Assembly (NCBI GenBank): GCA_934643145.1
Contig: CAKUBM010000010.1
Location: 1 to 64,000, forward strand
DNA length: 64,000 nt
Source of the DNA: an uncultured Collinsella sp.
GTDB taxonomy: Bacteria > Actinomycetota > Coriobacteriia > Coriobacteriales > Coriobacteriaceae
Direction of reading: 5' to 3'
Shown: positions 9,562 to 17,854 of the stretch, in pieces
Position numbering within the stretch: position 1 is the stretch's first letter
Layout of the letters: each line of letters opens with the position of its first letter
Translations under genes and position numbers: made by a program
Notes under the pieces: model-generated
What the model was told of the DNA's origin: nothing
What the model saw: only the letters and a program-made list of their open reading frames with translations
The model's database searches: none

Positions 9562-12500
9562 TCACGCTTCGCCCCAGAATCTATGGGTGTTGCGCAGGAG
9601 CTGTGCAGTTTTGTCCTCGGCGGTCACAATATCGGCCTCGTCAGCCTGCCAGGTCCAGTTGCCCGGGGCCACGCCCGGCACGTTCATGCGCGCATCGTCG
9701 CCCAAGCCCAGCACATCCTGCAGCGGCATCATCACGAGCGGAGCATCGCTTGCCAGCGCATCACCCATCAGCTTGGCCGCCACCTCGACACCGCTCGGTT
9801 CGTCGCCGCCCGCAAAGGAGCGCGTGCACCAACCGGCAAGCGTCGACGTGTCGTGCGTCGAGGTGTACAGAATCTTGCCCGGCGTTGGGAAAATCCCGTT
9901 GCGGACGTCGTAATCGCAAAATTCCAGCACGTCCATACCGGGGAAGCCGCAGGTCGAGGCCATCGCGCGAACGCCGGGAGTCAAATAGCCCAAGTCCTCG
10001 GCGATAAAGTTGAGCGGACCCAGCTCGTCATAGGCAGTCTGGAACAGGTCCTTACCCGGGCCTGCCAGCCAACGCCCGTCGGCGCATGCCTTACCCGCGG
10101 GAATACTGAAGTAGCTGTGGAAGCCCAGGAAGTGGTCCAGGCGTACGCGGTCGTAGAGCGAGAACGCACGGCGAAGGCGATCCATCCACCAGCGGTAACC
10201 GGTCTTCTTCATATGCTCCCAGCGGAAGGTGGGATTGCCCCACACCTGGCCCTCGGGCGCAAAATTGTCGGGCGGCGCGCCAGAAATCTCAATCGCCTTG
10301 CCGGTATCGGACAGCCAGAAGTTCTCAGGCTCGCTCCACGCGTCGGCCGAATCGTCCGAGACATACATCGGAATATCGCCGATGACCTCGATGCCCTTCT
10401 TGTGCGCGTAGTTCATGAGCTCGCACCAGGCCAGGTCAAAGCGGTACTGCATGTATGCCTGCAGCTCCGCCTCGTCGTGGAAGCGCTTGTCGTCGATTAG
10501 GCGCTCGTTGTAGCGCGCGACATCGGCCGGCCAATCGTGGCGCGACTCGCCCTCAAAGTACTTTTTGACAGCCATGTAGACGCAGTACTTCTCGAGCCAG
10601 TCGGCATTGCGATGCTTAAATGCTGTGTACAGCGGGTCGGCATCTTCGCCGCCGCGGGCCTTCCAGGTCTTAAAGTCGGCGGCCAGCTCCTCGTGGCTTT
10701 CGGGCAGCAGGTCGATATTGCCTGCAAAGGCGGAAGGACCTGCGTAGGGGGAGCGGAAGAAGTCCGTGGGGTTGACGGGCAGGACTTGCCAGTAGCGCAT
10801 GCCCATGGTGGCCAGATGGTCGATAAAGCGACGCGTGGGAGCACCGATGGTGCCGGGATTGCCGTCGTCGGTCGGCACCGAGGTGATGTGGCAGACGACG
10901 CCCGCGCCGTGATCGAGCGGCTCCTGTAGACGCTGCTCGGCGTGGTGATAGACAATCGACGAACCCAGTGGGTACAGGTCGAGCGTGACCGTACCGTTGT
11001 GGATCACGCACTCGTGGCCACTAATGACGTCGCTTGCACATTCGCCGAGCGCCGGGATTGTCACGCGATGCGAATTGCGCAGGCTGCGGTTGATGATGAC
11101 GGTCGCGGACTCGCCGTCCTTGCCCGTGCGGTTATAGGCCAGCACCTCGTCATTGAGCGCGAAGGCCTTGATCTCGCCGTCGATCATAAACGGCAGCGTA
11201 CGGCGCACGGCCGAGGCATTCTTGACGATCGCGAGCGTGTCGAAGTCGTGCAGGTCTTCCTTGGTCGGCAGGGTGCGACGGTTGCCCGGGTCGGTGAGGC
11301 CTTCCAGGCCATACTCGTCGCCGTAGTAGATCGAAGGCACGCCGGGGAAGGTCATCTGCATGAGCGTCGCGAGCCAAAAGCGGCTCTTGGCCAGGCCCAT
11401 TGCGCCTTCGTCCAGACGCCATTTGCTGCGCTCGCTCTCGGGCAGCTGCGACTCGTCAGGGCCGCCGCCAAGAACCGAAATAATGCGCGGGCGATCGTGG
11501 CTCGACAGCAGATTGAGCGCGCAGGACAATGCCTCGCTCGGGTAGTTCTCACGCAGGGTCTCGATATCCTCGGCCGCCTGATAGGCGTTCTTGTAGCCCA
11601 TCAAAAAGCCGATGACCATGTCGCGGAAGGGGTAGTCCATGGCGGAATCAAGCTCGGAGCCCTGCAGGTAGCGGCGCAGGTGGCCATAGCTAATCTTGTT
11701 AGAGGCGTCCTCCCAGACCTCGCCGAGCAGCAGCGCGTCGGGCTTTTCGGCAAGTACTGCCTTCTTGATCTCGGCCAGGAAGTCGTCAGAAAGCTCGTCA
11801 GCGACGTCCAGGCGCCAGCCGTGAGCACCGGCGCGCAGCCACTTGCGGATGACGCCGTCCTTGCTCAAGAGCTTCTCGCGCACGAGCTCGGACTTCTCGT
11901 TGATCGCGGGCATGTTGCCCACGCCCCACCAGCAGTCGTACGAGCCGTCCTCGTGGAAGGTAAACGCATCGCGCCACGGCGAATCCTCGCTCTGCCAGGC
12001 GCCCACACCGGGGTAGTTTCCATAGCGGTTAAAGTAGATTGAGTCGTCGCCCGTGTGGTTGAAGACGCCGTCCAGGATGATGGAAATGCCCAGCTTCTCG
12101 GCTGCCTGGCACAGCTCGGTAAAGTCCTGCTCGGTGCCCAGGATCGGGTCGATCTTGGTGTAGTCGGCCGTATCGTAGCGATGGTTGCTCGCGGCCTCAA
12201 AAATGGGGTTGAGGTAGATGGCAGTAAAGCCCAGCTCGGCAATGCGGGGCAGGTCTTCCTGAATACCCTTGAGCGATCCTCCGTAGAAGTCCCAGGTCTT
12301 AATGGAGCCGTCCTCGGCACGCTCGTACACGGGCGGCTCGTTCCAGTCCTCGACCATGCGGCGCTGAATGCCCTTACGCGTTTTTTCGACCTCAGCCAGC
12401 GTGCGCTCGCGCCAGTGCTCGTCGCGGGCGTAGCGATCGGGGAAGATCTGGTAGACCATGCCGCGCTCGTACCAAGTGGGACGGTTCTCGCGGTGCTTAT

Positions 12501-12858
12501 AGACGGTAACCTGGAAGGACGGAACCTCGGCGTAGTCGTAGGTTACGCCCTCGCCGCCGGTGCGACCCTGCGGTGCGCCCAAGCGGACCTCGGGCTGGCC
12601 CTCGATATTGCATATAAAGCTATACCAGATTAGACAGGGTTCGGGGCACGGAAGCTCGCCGGTAAAGATGCCGTCGCCTTCGTGCTCCATGGGGATGAGG
12701 GTCTCGCCGATGCCGTCGACCCAGGTGCGCAGGGTAAGCGTTGCCTGGTTGGGATCGGCGTCCTCCAAAATCACCGAAAGCGCAACGGAAGTTCCAGTGG
12801 TCACAGCGCCAAACGGAGTGCGAAACTGCGGTAGACGGCTGTTGTGTATCAATCTCAT
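9562..12858 (-). CDS. Fused GH13 alpha-amylase and GH77 4-alpha-glucanotransferase
   Basis: A 1098-residue fusion of two maltodextrin enzymes. Residues ~1-120 form a CBM34-like beta domain. Residues ~130-640 are a GH13 barrel with the nucleophile region GWRLDVADEL, the acid LLGEVWEDAS and SSHDRPR. From ~655 to the end is a complete MalQ-type GH77 domain (SVPTDDGNPGTIG, YAGPSAFAGN, RLDHFLGFHSYF, IAEDLGYL, THDTSTLAGW). The amylase half would trim alpha-glucans and the GH77 half would transfer 4-alpha-glucan segments, which fits glycogen turnover with the adjacent glg genes. No signal peptide is seen, so it is cytoplasmic. It is separated from glgA by a terminator and has its own regulatory region. 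Confidence 0.93.
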   Translation of the reverse strand: MRLIHNSRLPQFRTPFGAVTTGTSVALSVILEDADPNQATLTLRTWVDGIGETLIPMEHEGDGIFTGELPCPEPCLIWYSFICNIEGQPEVRLGAPQGRTGGEGVTYDYAEVPSFQVTVYKHRENRPTWYERGMVYQIFPDRYARDEHWRERTLAEVEKTRKGIQRRMVEDWNEPPVYERAEDGSIKTWDFYGGSLKGIQEDLPRIAELGFTAIYLNPIFEAASNHRYDTADYTKIDPILGTEQDFTELCQAAEKLGISIILDGVFNHTGDDSIYFNRYGNYPGVGAWQSEDSPWRDAFTFHEDGSYDCWWGVGNMPAINEKSELVREKLLSKDGVIRKWLRAGAHGWRLDVADELSDDFLAEIKKAVLAEKPDALLLGEVWEDASNKISYGHLRRYLQGSELDSAMDYPFRDMVIGFLMGYKNAYQAAEDIETLRENYPSEALSCALNLLSSHDRPRIISVLGGGPDESQLPESERSKWRLDEGAMGLAKSRFWLATLMQMTFPGVPSIYYGDEYGLEGLTDPGNRRTLPTKEDLHDFDTLAIVKNASAVRRTLPFMIDGEIKAFALNDEVLAYNRTGKDGESATVIINRSLRNSHRVTIPALGECASDVISGHECVIHNGTVTLDLYPLGSSIVYHHAEQRLQEPLDHGAGVVCHITSVPTDDGNPGTIGAPTRRFIDHLATMGMRYWQVLPVNPTDFFRSPYAGPSAFAGNIDLLPESHEELAADFKTWKARGGEDADPLYTAFKHRNADWLEKYCVYMAVKKYFEGESRHDWPADVARYNERLIDDKRFHDEAELQAYMQYRFDLAWCELMNYAHKKGIEVIGDIPMYVSDDSADAWSEPENFWLSDTGKAIEISGAPPDNFAPEGQVWGNPTFRWEHMKKTGYRWWMDRLRRAFSLYDRVRLDHFLGFHSYFSIPAGKACADGRWLAGPGKDLFQTAYDELGPLNFIAEDLGYLTPGVRAMASTCGFPGMDVLEFCDYDVRNGIFPTPGKILYTSTHDTSTLAGWCTRSFAGGDEPSGVEVAAKLMGDALASDAPLVMMPLQDVLGLGDDARMNVPGVAPGNWTWQADEADIVTAEDKTAQLLRNTHRFWGEA

Positions 12859-12880
12859 AGTACGGTCCAGTTCAATAGAA

Positions 12881-12900
12881 CCATGGCCTGCGGGCCATGG
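12881..12900. promoter_or_regulatory. Leader hairpin of the GH13-GH77 gene
   Basis: CCATGGCC (12881-12888) pairs with GGCCATGG (12893-12900) around a four-base loop, 22 bases upstream of the start codon. It could affect translation or leader stability; no function is shown. Confidence 0.4.
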
Positions 12901-12956
12901 GTTTTACGCTTAAAATGTAAGTATATCTGTAGTACACAGGGTGTATAAACAACATC

Positions 12957-13000
12957 CGTTTACCATCGGCGAACGGTTGTCCTAGAAAATCGTTTTACCA
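12957..13000. promoter_or_regulatory. Putative operator motifs upstream of the GH13-GH77 gene
   Basis: CGTTTACCA at 12957-12965 and CGTTTTACCA at 12991-13000 match, in the opposite orientation, the TGGTAAAACG elements found upstream of glgB. LacI-family maltose regulators bind CG-centred AAAACG-type sites, so a shared regulator of glycogen and maltodextrin genes is plausible. No regulator gene lies in the window. Confidence 0.45.
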
Positions 13001-13012
13001 CTACCTACAGAG

Positions 13013-13039
13013 AAGGGGCGCCCGGTTGGAGCGCCCCTT
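13013..13039 (-). terminator. Terminator downstream of glgA
   Basis: AAGGGGCGC (13013-13021) pairs with GCGCCCCTT (13031-13039). It lies 37 bases past the glgA stop and separates glgA from the fusion gene. Confidence 0.8.
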
Positions 13040-13075
13040 GCTTAGGGTTTGATGAGGTTTTGGATCGTCTGTGGG

Positions 13076-15379
13076 CTAGCGACGCTTGCGGGTGGCCGTT
13101 GCCTTGCGGACGGAGGTCTTCTTGGTCGGAGCCTTTTCCTCGGTCGAAGCGGCGGGGGAGACCGGGGCCTCCTTGGCGCGTTCGACCTTTGCCGTAGCCT
13201 TCGGAGCGGTCTTGACCTTAGCGGCCTTCGGTGCCGGCTTGGGCTTTGCCTCGGGCTTGGTCTCCTCTTTGACGGCGGCGGGCATAGCCTCTACCTTTGG
13301 AGCGGCAGCCTTTGCCGTGGTCTTCTTGGCCGTCGTCGTGCGCTTTCGCGTGGTGGTCTTGGCAGCGGGCTTGTCCTCGACGGTTGCCTCCGCCTTGGAT
13401 TCTGCAGGCGTCTCCTCGACCTTGACGGCGGGCTTTGCGGCAGCCTTCGGAGCGACCTTGGTCGCAGTAGCCTTGGCGGCCGTCGACTTCGTTGCCGTGG
13501 TCTTCTTGGCAGCTGTTGCCTTCTTGGCAGTCGTGGTCGTCTTTTTGGCAGCGGTCTTTGCCGGAGCCTTGGCGGCCGGTTTGGCCTCAGCGACCTCGGC
13601 CTTTACCTCGGGAGCAGCCTCGGCCTCGGCGGCCTTCTTGGCAGCGGCGGTCGTGCGCTTGCGCGTGGTCGTTGTCTTGGCAGCCGTTGTTTTAGTCGCG
13701 GCAGCTTTGGTCGTCGTAGCCTTCTTAGTGGTCGTCTTGCGGGTCGTGGTCTTCTTAGCTGCGGGCTTTGCAGCGGGCTTGACCTCGTCCTCTGCCTCAA
13801 GAGCAACCTCAGCCTTCACCTTAGGCTCGGCCTTTGCGGGCTCAGCCTCAACCGGCTTCTCCTCGGCCTTGGGCTCCTCAACAGCCGCCTCAACCACGGC
13901 CACCGGGCGCTCAATCTCCGGATGCATAAAGAAGTACAGATCCAGATACTTATCCGCCGAGCGTGTCCAGCTAAAGTCCTGGCTCATGGCCTGCGTGACC
14001 AGCTGGTTCCAGGCATCACGGTTATCCCAGAACAGGCGTGCCGCGCGGAACACGGCATCGCCCATCTCGTCGCCGTTAAAGTTGCTGAACGAGAAGCCCG
14101 TGCCCTCGCCGGTAAACTCGTTGTATGGGATCACGGTGTCCTTCAGGCCGCCAGTCTCGCGCACGATGGGCAAGGTGCCGTAGCGCATGGCGATGATCTG
14201 CGACAGGCCGCAGGGCTCAAACTTCGAAGGCATCAGGAACATGTCGGCAGCGGCATACATACGCTGTGACAGCGCCGGGTCAAACTCGATGCGTGCGGCC
14301 ATGGTGCCGGGGTACTTGTCCTGGAAGTAGCGCAGTCCGTCCTCGTAGTCGCGGTCGCCGGTGCCCAGCACCGCCACCTGCACGCCGCCGGCCAGAATGC
14401 GGTCAAGCGCATACATGACCAGGTCCATGCCCTTCTGGCGCGTCAGGCGCGTGACCATCACCATCAGCGGGCGATCGTCGCGAACCTCGAGCCCCAGCTC
14501 TTCCTGCAGCTTGGCCTTGCACACGGCCTTGCCGGAACGGTCTTCGACCGTGTAGTTGGCGGCAATGCGCTTGTCGGTCGCCGGGTCAAAGCCCGCGACG
14601 TCGATGCCATTCAAAATGCCCTGCAGCGCATACGAACGCTCACGCAGAACGCCGTCCAGGCCCTCGCCAAATTCGGGCGTCTGGATCTCGTTGGCATAGG
14701 TAGGGCTCACCGTAGTGATGGCGTCGGCATAGCGCAGCGCGCCCAGCATGTAGTTGATGCTGCAGGCGTCGCAACGCAGCTGCGAGGCGGCCGCCGGAAT
14801 ATGCGCCACGCCCAGGATGTCCTCCATCACGGTATCGCTAAACTGGCCCTGGAACGCCACGTTGTGGATCGAGAACACGGTCTTCACGCGGTCGTACAGC
14901 GGCAGGCCCTGGTAGAACTCGCGCAGGAACACGGGCGCCAGTGCCGTCTGCCAGTCGTTGCAGTGCAGGATGTCGCACTCAAAGCCGGCCGGCAGATGCT
15001 GCAGGCTCTCGGTGATGGCCTTGGAGAAGAACGCAAAGCGCTCGCCGTCGTCAAAGAAGCCGTACGGATAGTCGCGCGCAAAGTAGCGCTCGTTGTCGAT
15101 GAACATATAGGTGACGCCGTCGTGCTCGAGCTTCTCGAGTCCGCAGTACTCGTTGCGCCAGCCCAGACTCACGTAAAAGTCGGCAAAGTGCTCCATCTGC
15201 GCCTTGTACTCGTCCTTGATGGTTGCGTACTTGGGCACCATCACGATGACTTCGGCGCCGGCGCGCACAAGCGCCGCAGGCAGCGAGCCTGCCACGTCGC
15301 CCAGGCCACCGGTCTTAACAAACGGTGCGCACTCGGCCGAGGCAAACACGATCTGCATCTTTTTGCTGGTTTCTGCCAT
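13076..15379 (-). CDS. glgA: Glycogen synthase with histone-like C-terminal tail
   Basis: GlgA (GT5) transfers glucose from ADP-glucose to glycogen. Residues 1-~487 are the complete enzyme: KTGGLGDVAG binds ADP-glucose, the linker region shows VTRLTRQKGMDLV, and EPCGLSQIIAMRYGTLPIVRETGG is the C-terminal signature. The usual length is about 480, but this protein is 767 residues long. The extra ~280 residues are almost only Ala, Lys, Thr, Pro and Glu, with repeated KKTTT, RKRTT and AAKK blocks as in histone H1-like or AlgP-type tails. An ATG with a GGGAGACA ribosome site sets the start. It is the last gene of the glgB-glgP-glgC-glgD-glgA row. Confidence 0.95.
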   Translation of the reverse strand: MAETSKKMQIVFASAECAPFVKTGGLGDVAGSLPAALVRAGAEVIVMVPKYATIKDEYKAQMEHFADFYVSLGWRNEYCGLEKLEHDGVTYMFIDNERYFARDYPYGFFDDGERFAFFSKAITESLQHLPAGFECDILHCNDWQTALAPVFLREFYQGLPLYDRVKTVFSIHNVAFQGQFSDTVMEDILGVAHIPAAASQLRCDACSINYMLGALRYADAITTVSPTYANEIQTPEFGEGLDGVLRERSYALQGILNGIDVAGFDPATDKRIAANYTVEDRSGKAVCKAKLQEELGLEVRDDRPLMVMVTRLTRQKGMDLVMYALDRILAGGVQVAVLGTGDRDYEDGLRYFQDKYPGTMAARIEFDPALSQRMYAAADMFLMPSKFEPCGLSQIIAMRYGTLPIVRETGGLKDTVIPYNEFTGEGTGFSFSNFNGDEMGDAVFRAARLFWDNRDAWNQLVTQAMSQDFSWTRSADKYLDLYFFMHPEIERPVAVVEAAVEEPKAEEKPVEAEPAKAEPKVKAEVALEAEDEVKPAAKPAAKKTTTRKTTTKKATTTKAAATKTTAAKTTTTRKRTTAAAKKAAEAEAAPEVKAEVAEAKPAAKAPAKTAAKKTTTTAKKATAAKKTTATKSTAAKATATKVAPKAAAKPAVKVEETPAESKAEATVEDKPAAKTTTRKRTTTAKKTTAKAAAPKVEAMPAAVKEETKPEAKPKPAPKAAKVKTAPKATAKVERAKEAPVSPAASTEEKAPTKKTSVRKATATRKRR

Positions 15380-15403
15380 ATTGTCTCCCAGGTTGCAATT
15401 CGA

Positions 15404-15437
15404 GAATAGCCGCCTGGCACAAACCGGGCGGCTATTC
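15404..15437 (-). promoter_or_regulatory. Hairpin between glgD and glgA
   Basis: GAATAGCCGCC (15404-15414) pairs with GGCGGCTATTC (15427-15437). There is no T-run on the minus strand. It could be a processing or attenuation site in the glgD-glgA gap. Confidence 0.5.
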
Positions 15438-15469
15438 TACATGTTACGAGCGATGTTGCGGTGCCAACG

Positions 15470-16597
15470 TTAACGTACGATGGTGGTGTCAGAAGTTAAC
15501 GGAGCCTTGCCCAGCACCAGGATGTTCTCGGGCGTGCCGCGAAGCTCGGTGTTGGTGGGAACCACGTTGTTCTTGTCCAGGATGGCGTTCTCGACGCGAG
15601 CGCCACTCTTGATGATGCAGCTCTGGTTGATGATCGAGTTGGTCACCGAAGCGCCTTCCTCAACCACAACGCCGCGCGACAGGATCGAGTTGCGCACGGT
15701 GCCCTTGATGATGCAGCCGGCCGAGATGATCGAGTTGCACGCGTGGCTGCCGGTCGCGTAGCGCGAAGGCGGCACGTCGTGGGCCTTGGTCAGGATCGGG
15801 CGCTCGGGATCAAAGAGCTGGTCGGCCACGGTCTGGTCGAGCAGGTCCATGCTGCGGCGGTACAGCGACTTCTCGCTAAACACGCCCACGACCTCGCCCT
15901 TGTACTCGTAGCTGCACACGTCGATGTTGCCAAAGTCGCCCTGGAGCGCCTCGAGCAGGTCCAGATAGTCGGCGGCCTGGTAGTGATCGATGATCTCGAG
16001 CAGCGTCTCGCGGTTGACGATGCAGCAGTCCATGGACGCGTTGTCGCCGTACACGACGCCGGCGCTCACGCCCGTCAGACGGCCGTTCTCGCCAATCTCG
16101 AGCTTGGTCTCGTCATCGACGTTGCGCGTGGCCTTGCAGTACACCACGGTCATCTGGGCGCCGGAGTTCTCGTGCGCCTCGATGATGGTGTTGAGGTCCA
16201 TGTTAAAGATGATGTTGGTGCCCATCATCACAACGTAGGGCTTGTCCGAGCGCTGGAACAGCGTCTTGTTGGAGATGATGTCGCGCAGCAGGAAGCGCAT
16301 GCCGCCCTTGGTGGTGCCATACGCGTTGCCGGGGACCATGAACAGGCCGCCCTTCTTGCGGTCCAGACCCCAGTCCTTGCCCGAGCCCACGTGGTCGATC
16401 AGCGAGCGGTAGTTACCCGGCATGACGACGCCGACAGTCTTGATGCCGGCATTCATCATGTTGGACAGCGGAAAGTCGATCAGGCGGTAGCGGCCCAAAA
16501 ACGGGACGGACGCGATGGGACGGTCCTTAAGCAGCACGCTGCCGTAAGTCGAAGAGTAGTTAGCGGTGATGTAACCGATGGCCTTGCGATTGATCAT
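15470..16597 (-). CDS. glgD: GlgD, regulatory subunit of ADP-glucose pyrophosphorylase
   Basis: This 375-residue GlgC paralogue has a degenerate nucleotidyltransferase domain (residues ~10-230). A left-handed beta-helix follows, with hexapeptide repeats such as SIINQSCIIKSGARVENAIL. The consensus glycine-rich loop seen in GlgC ([14 protein letters not shown]) is missing at the N-terminus, as expected of the non- or poorly catalytic GlgD subunit known from Firmicutes. The ATG at 16597 follows a GGAAGGGGG ribosome site and lies five bases after the glgC stop. It probably forms a hetero-oligomer with GlgC. Confidence 0.93.
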   Translation of the reverse strand: MINRKAIGYITANYSSTYGSVLLKDRPIASVPFLGRYRLIDFPLSNMMNAGIKTVGVVMPGNYRSLIDHVGSGKDWGLDRKKGGLFMVPGNAYGTTKGGMRFLLRDIISNKTLFQRSDKPYVVMMGTNIIFNMDLNTIIEAHENSGAQMTVVYCKATRNVDDETKLEIGENGRLTGVSAGVVYGDNASMDCCIVNRETLLEIIDHYQAADYLDLLEALQGDFGNIDVCSYEYKGEVVGVFSEKSLYRRSMDLLDQTVADQLFDPERPILTKAHDVPPSRYATGSHACNSIISAGCIIKGTVRNSILSRGVVVEEGASVTNSIINQSCIIKSGARVENAILDKNNVVPTNTELRGTPENILVLGKAPLTSDTTIVR

Positions 16598-16601
16598 CGG
16601 A

Positions 16602-17750
16602 TCATTCCCCCTTCCCGATAACGACGTCATTTCCAACGACGGCCGTATCCTTGGTGGTATCGACAGAGCCGAGCTTCACGCCCTCTTCGACCGTGGAGTT
16701 CTCGCCCAAAATTGCGCGGCAGATGTGCGCGCCGCTCTTAACGTGCGCACCCGGCAGCAGCACGGAGTCCTCGACCACGGCGCGCTCCTCGATGATGACA
16801 TCGGTCGAAAGGATCGAGTGGCGAGCGGTACCGTAGATCTTGCAGCCGTTGGAGACCAGGCAGTCGTCCAGGCGGCCGTCCGGTCCAATGTAGTGCGGCG
16901 GACGCGTGGTGATGTTGGACATGATGGGGAAGTTCTTGTCAAACAGATCGAACTCGGGGTTGTTGCCCAGCAGGTCCATCGAGGTCTCGTGGAAGCTGGC
17001 GATGGTGCCGACGTCCTTCCAGAAGCCGTGGAACTCGTAGCTGTACAGGCGCTTGTCCTCGCCAAGCAGCTTGGGGATGATGTCCTTGCCAAAGTCGTGG
17101 CTCGAACGCTGGTCCAGGGCGTCCTCCTCGAGCGCGGCGATGAGCACGTCGGCCGAGAAGATGTAGATGCCCATGGACGCGAGGTTCGAATCGGGCTTCT
17201 CGGGCTTCTCGGTGAACTTGGTGATGCGGCCGTCCTCGGGGTCGGTGGTCAGGATGCCAAAGCGGCTGGCCTCCTCCCACGGCACGGGCATAACGCTCAC
17301 CGTTAGATCGGCATTGTTCTCAATGTGCGTCTTGAGCATCTTGCGGTAATCCATGCGATACAGGTGGTCGCCGGAAAGAATCAGGACGTACTTGGGGTCG
17401 TTGGCCTTGATGTAGTCGAGGTTCTGCGTGATGGCGTCGGCCGTGCCCGCATACCAGGCGCCGCCGGTCTGCGTCTCGTACGGCGGCAGGATCGACACGC
17501 CGCCGTCACGGCTGTCCAGATCCCAAGCCTCGCCAGAGCCCACGTAGGCATGCAGCAGGTAGGGACGGTACTGCGTCAGAACGCCCACCGTGTCGATGCC
17601 CGAGTTGGAGCAGTTGGAGAGCGAAAAGTCGATAATGCGGAACTTACCACCAAAGCTAACCGCCGGCTTAGCGATCTTTTGGGTGAGTGCCCCCAATCGG
17701 CTGCCCTGTCCTCCTGCGAGGAGCATCGCGATGCATTCTTTCTTACTCAT
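16602..17750 (-). CDS. glgC: Glucose-1-phosphate adenylyltransferase, catalytic subunit
   Basis: GlgC makes ADP-glucose from glucose-1-phosphate and ATP, the committed step of glycogen synthesis. The 382-residue protein starts [20 protein letters not shown] with the nucleotide-binding loop. It then shows [15 protein letters not shown], the YAGTADA substrate loop, [10 protein letters not shown] with the metal Asp, and a C-terminal beta-helix ([18 protein letters not shown]). GlgC and GlgD are almost contiguous. A hairpin (17791-17821) lies in the 100-base gap between glgP and glgC. Confidence 0.96.
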   Translation of the reverse strand: MSKKECIAMLLAGGQGSRLGALTQKIAKPAVSFGGKFRIIDFSLSNCSNSGIDTVGVLTQYRPYLLHAYVGSGEAWDLDSRDGGVSILPPYETQTGGAWYAGTADAITQNLDYIKANDPKYVLILSGDHLYRMDYRKMLKTHIENNADLTVSVMPVPWEEASRFGILTTDPEDGRITKFTEKPEKPDSNLASMGIYIFSADVLIAALEEDALDQRSSHDFGKDIIPKLLGEDKRLYSYEFHGFWKDVGTIASFHETSMDLLGNNPEFDLFDKNFPIMSNITTRPPHYIGPDGRLDDCLVSNGCKIYGTARHSILSTDVIIEERAVVEDSVLLPGAHVKSGAHICRAILGENSTVEEGVKLGSVDTTKDTAVVGNDVVIGKGE

Positions 17751-17790
17751 CGATTTCTCCTTCTGTCATCGATGTTCCTTAATTCATTAG

Positions 17791-17821
17791 CGGTGGGCAC
17801 GGAGCCTATTCGCGCCCACCG
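17791..17821 (-). promoter_or_regulatory. Hairpin between glgP and glgC
   Basis: CGGTGGGC (17791-17798) pairs with GCCCACCG (17814-17821) in the glgP-glgC gap. It lacks a T-run, so it is more likely an mRNA processing or partial attenuation element than a full terminator. Confidence 0.45.
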
Positions 17822-17854
17822 GGTAATGCCGTGCGGCTAGGGGAGTGCGCGCCC

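Noticed and set aside
13086..14183. Long plus-strand frame opposite glgA
   Set aside because: It mirrors the Lys/Ala/Thr repeats of the glgA tail; an antisense artefact of biased codons.
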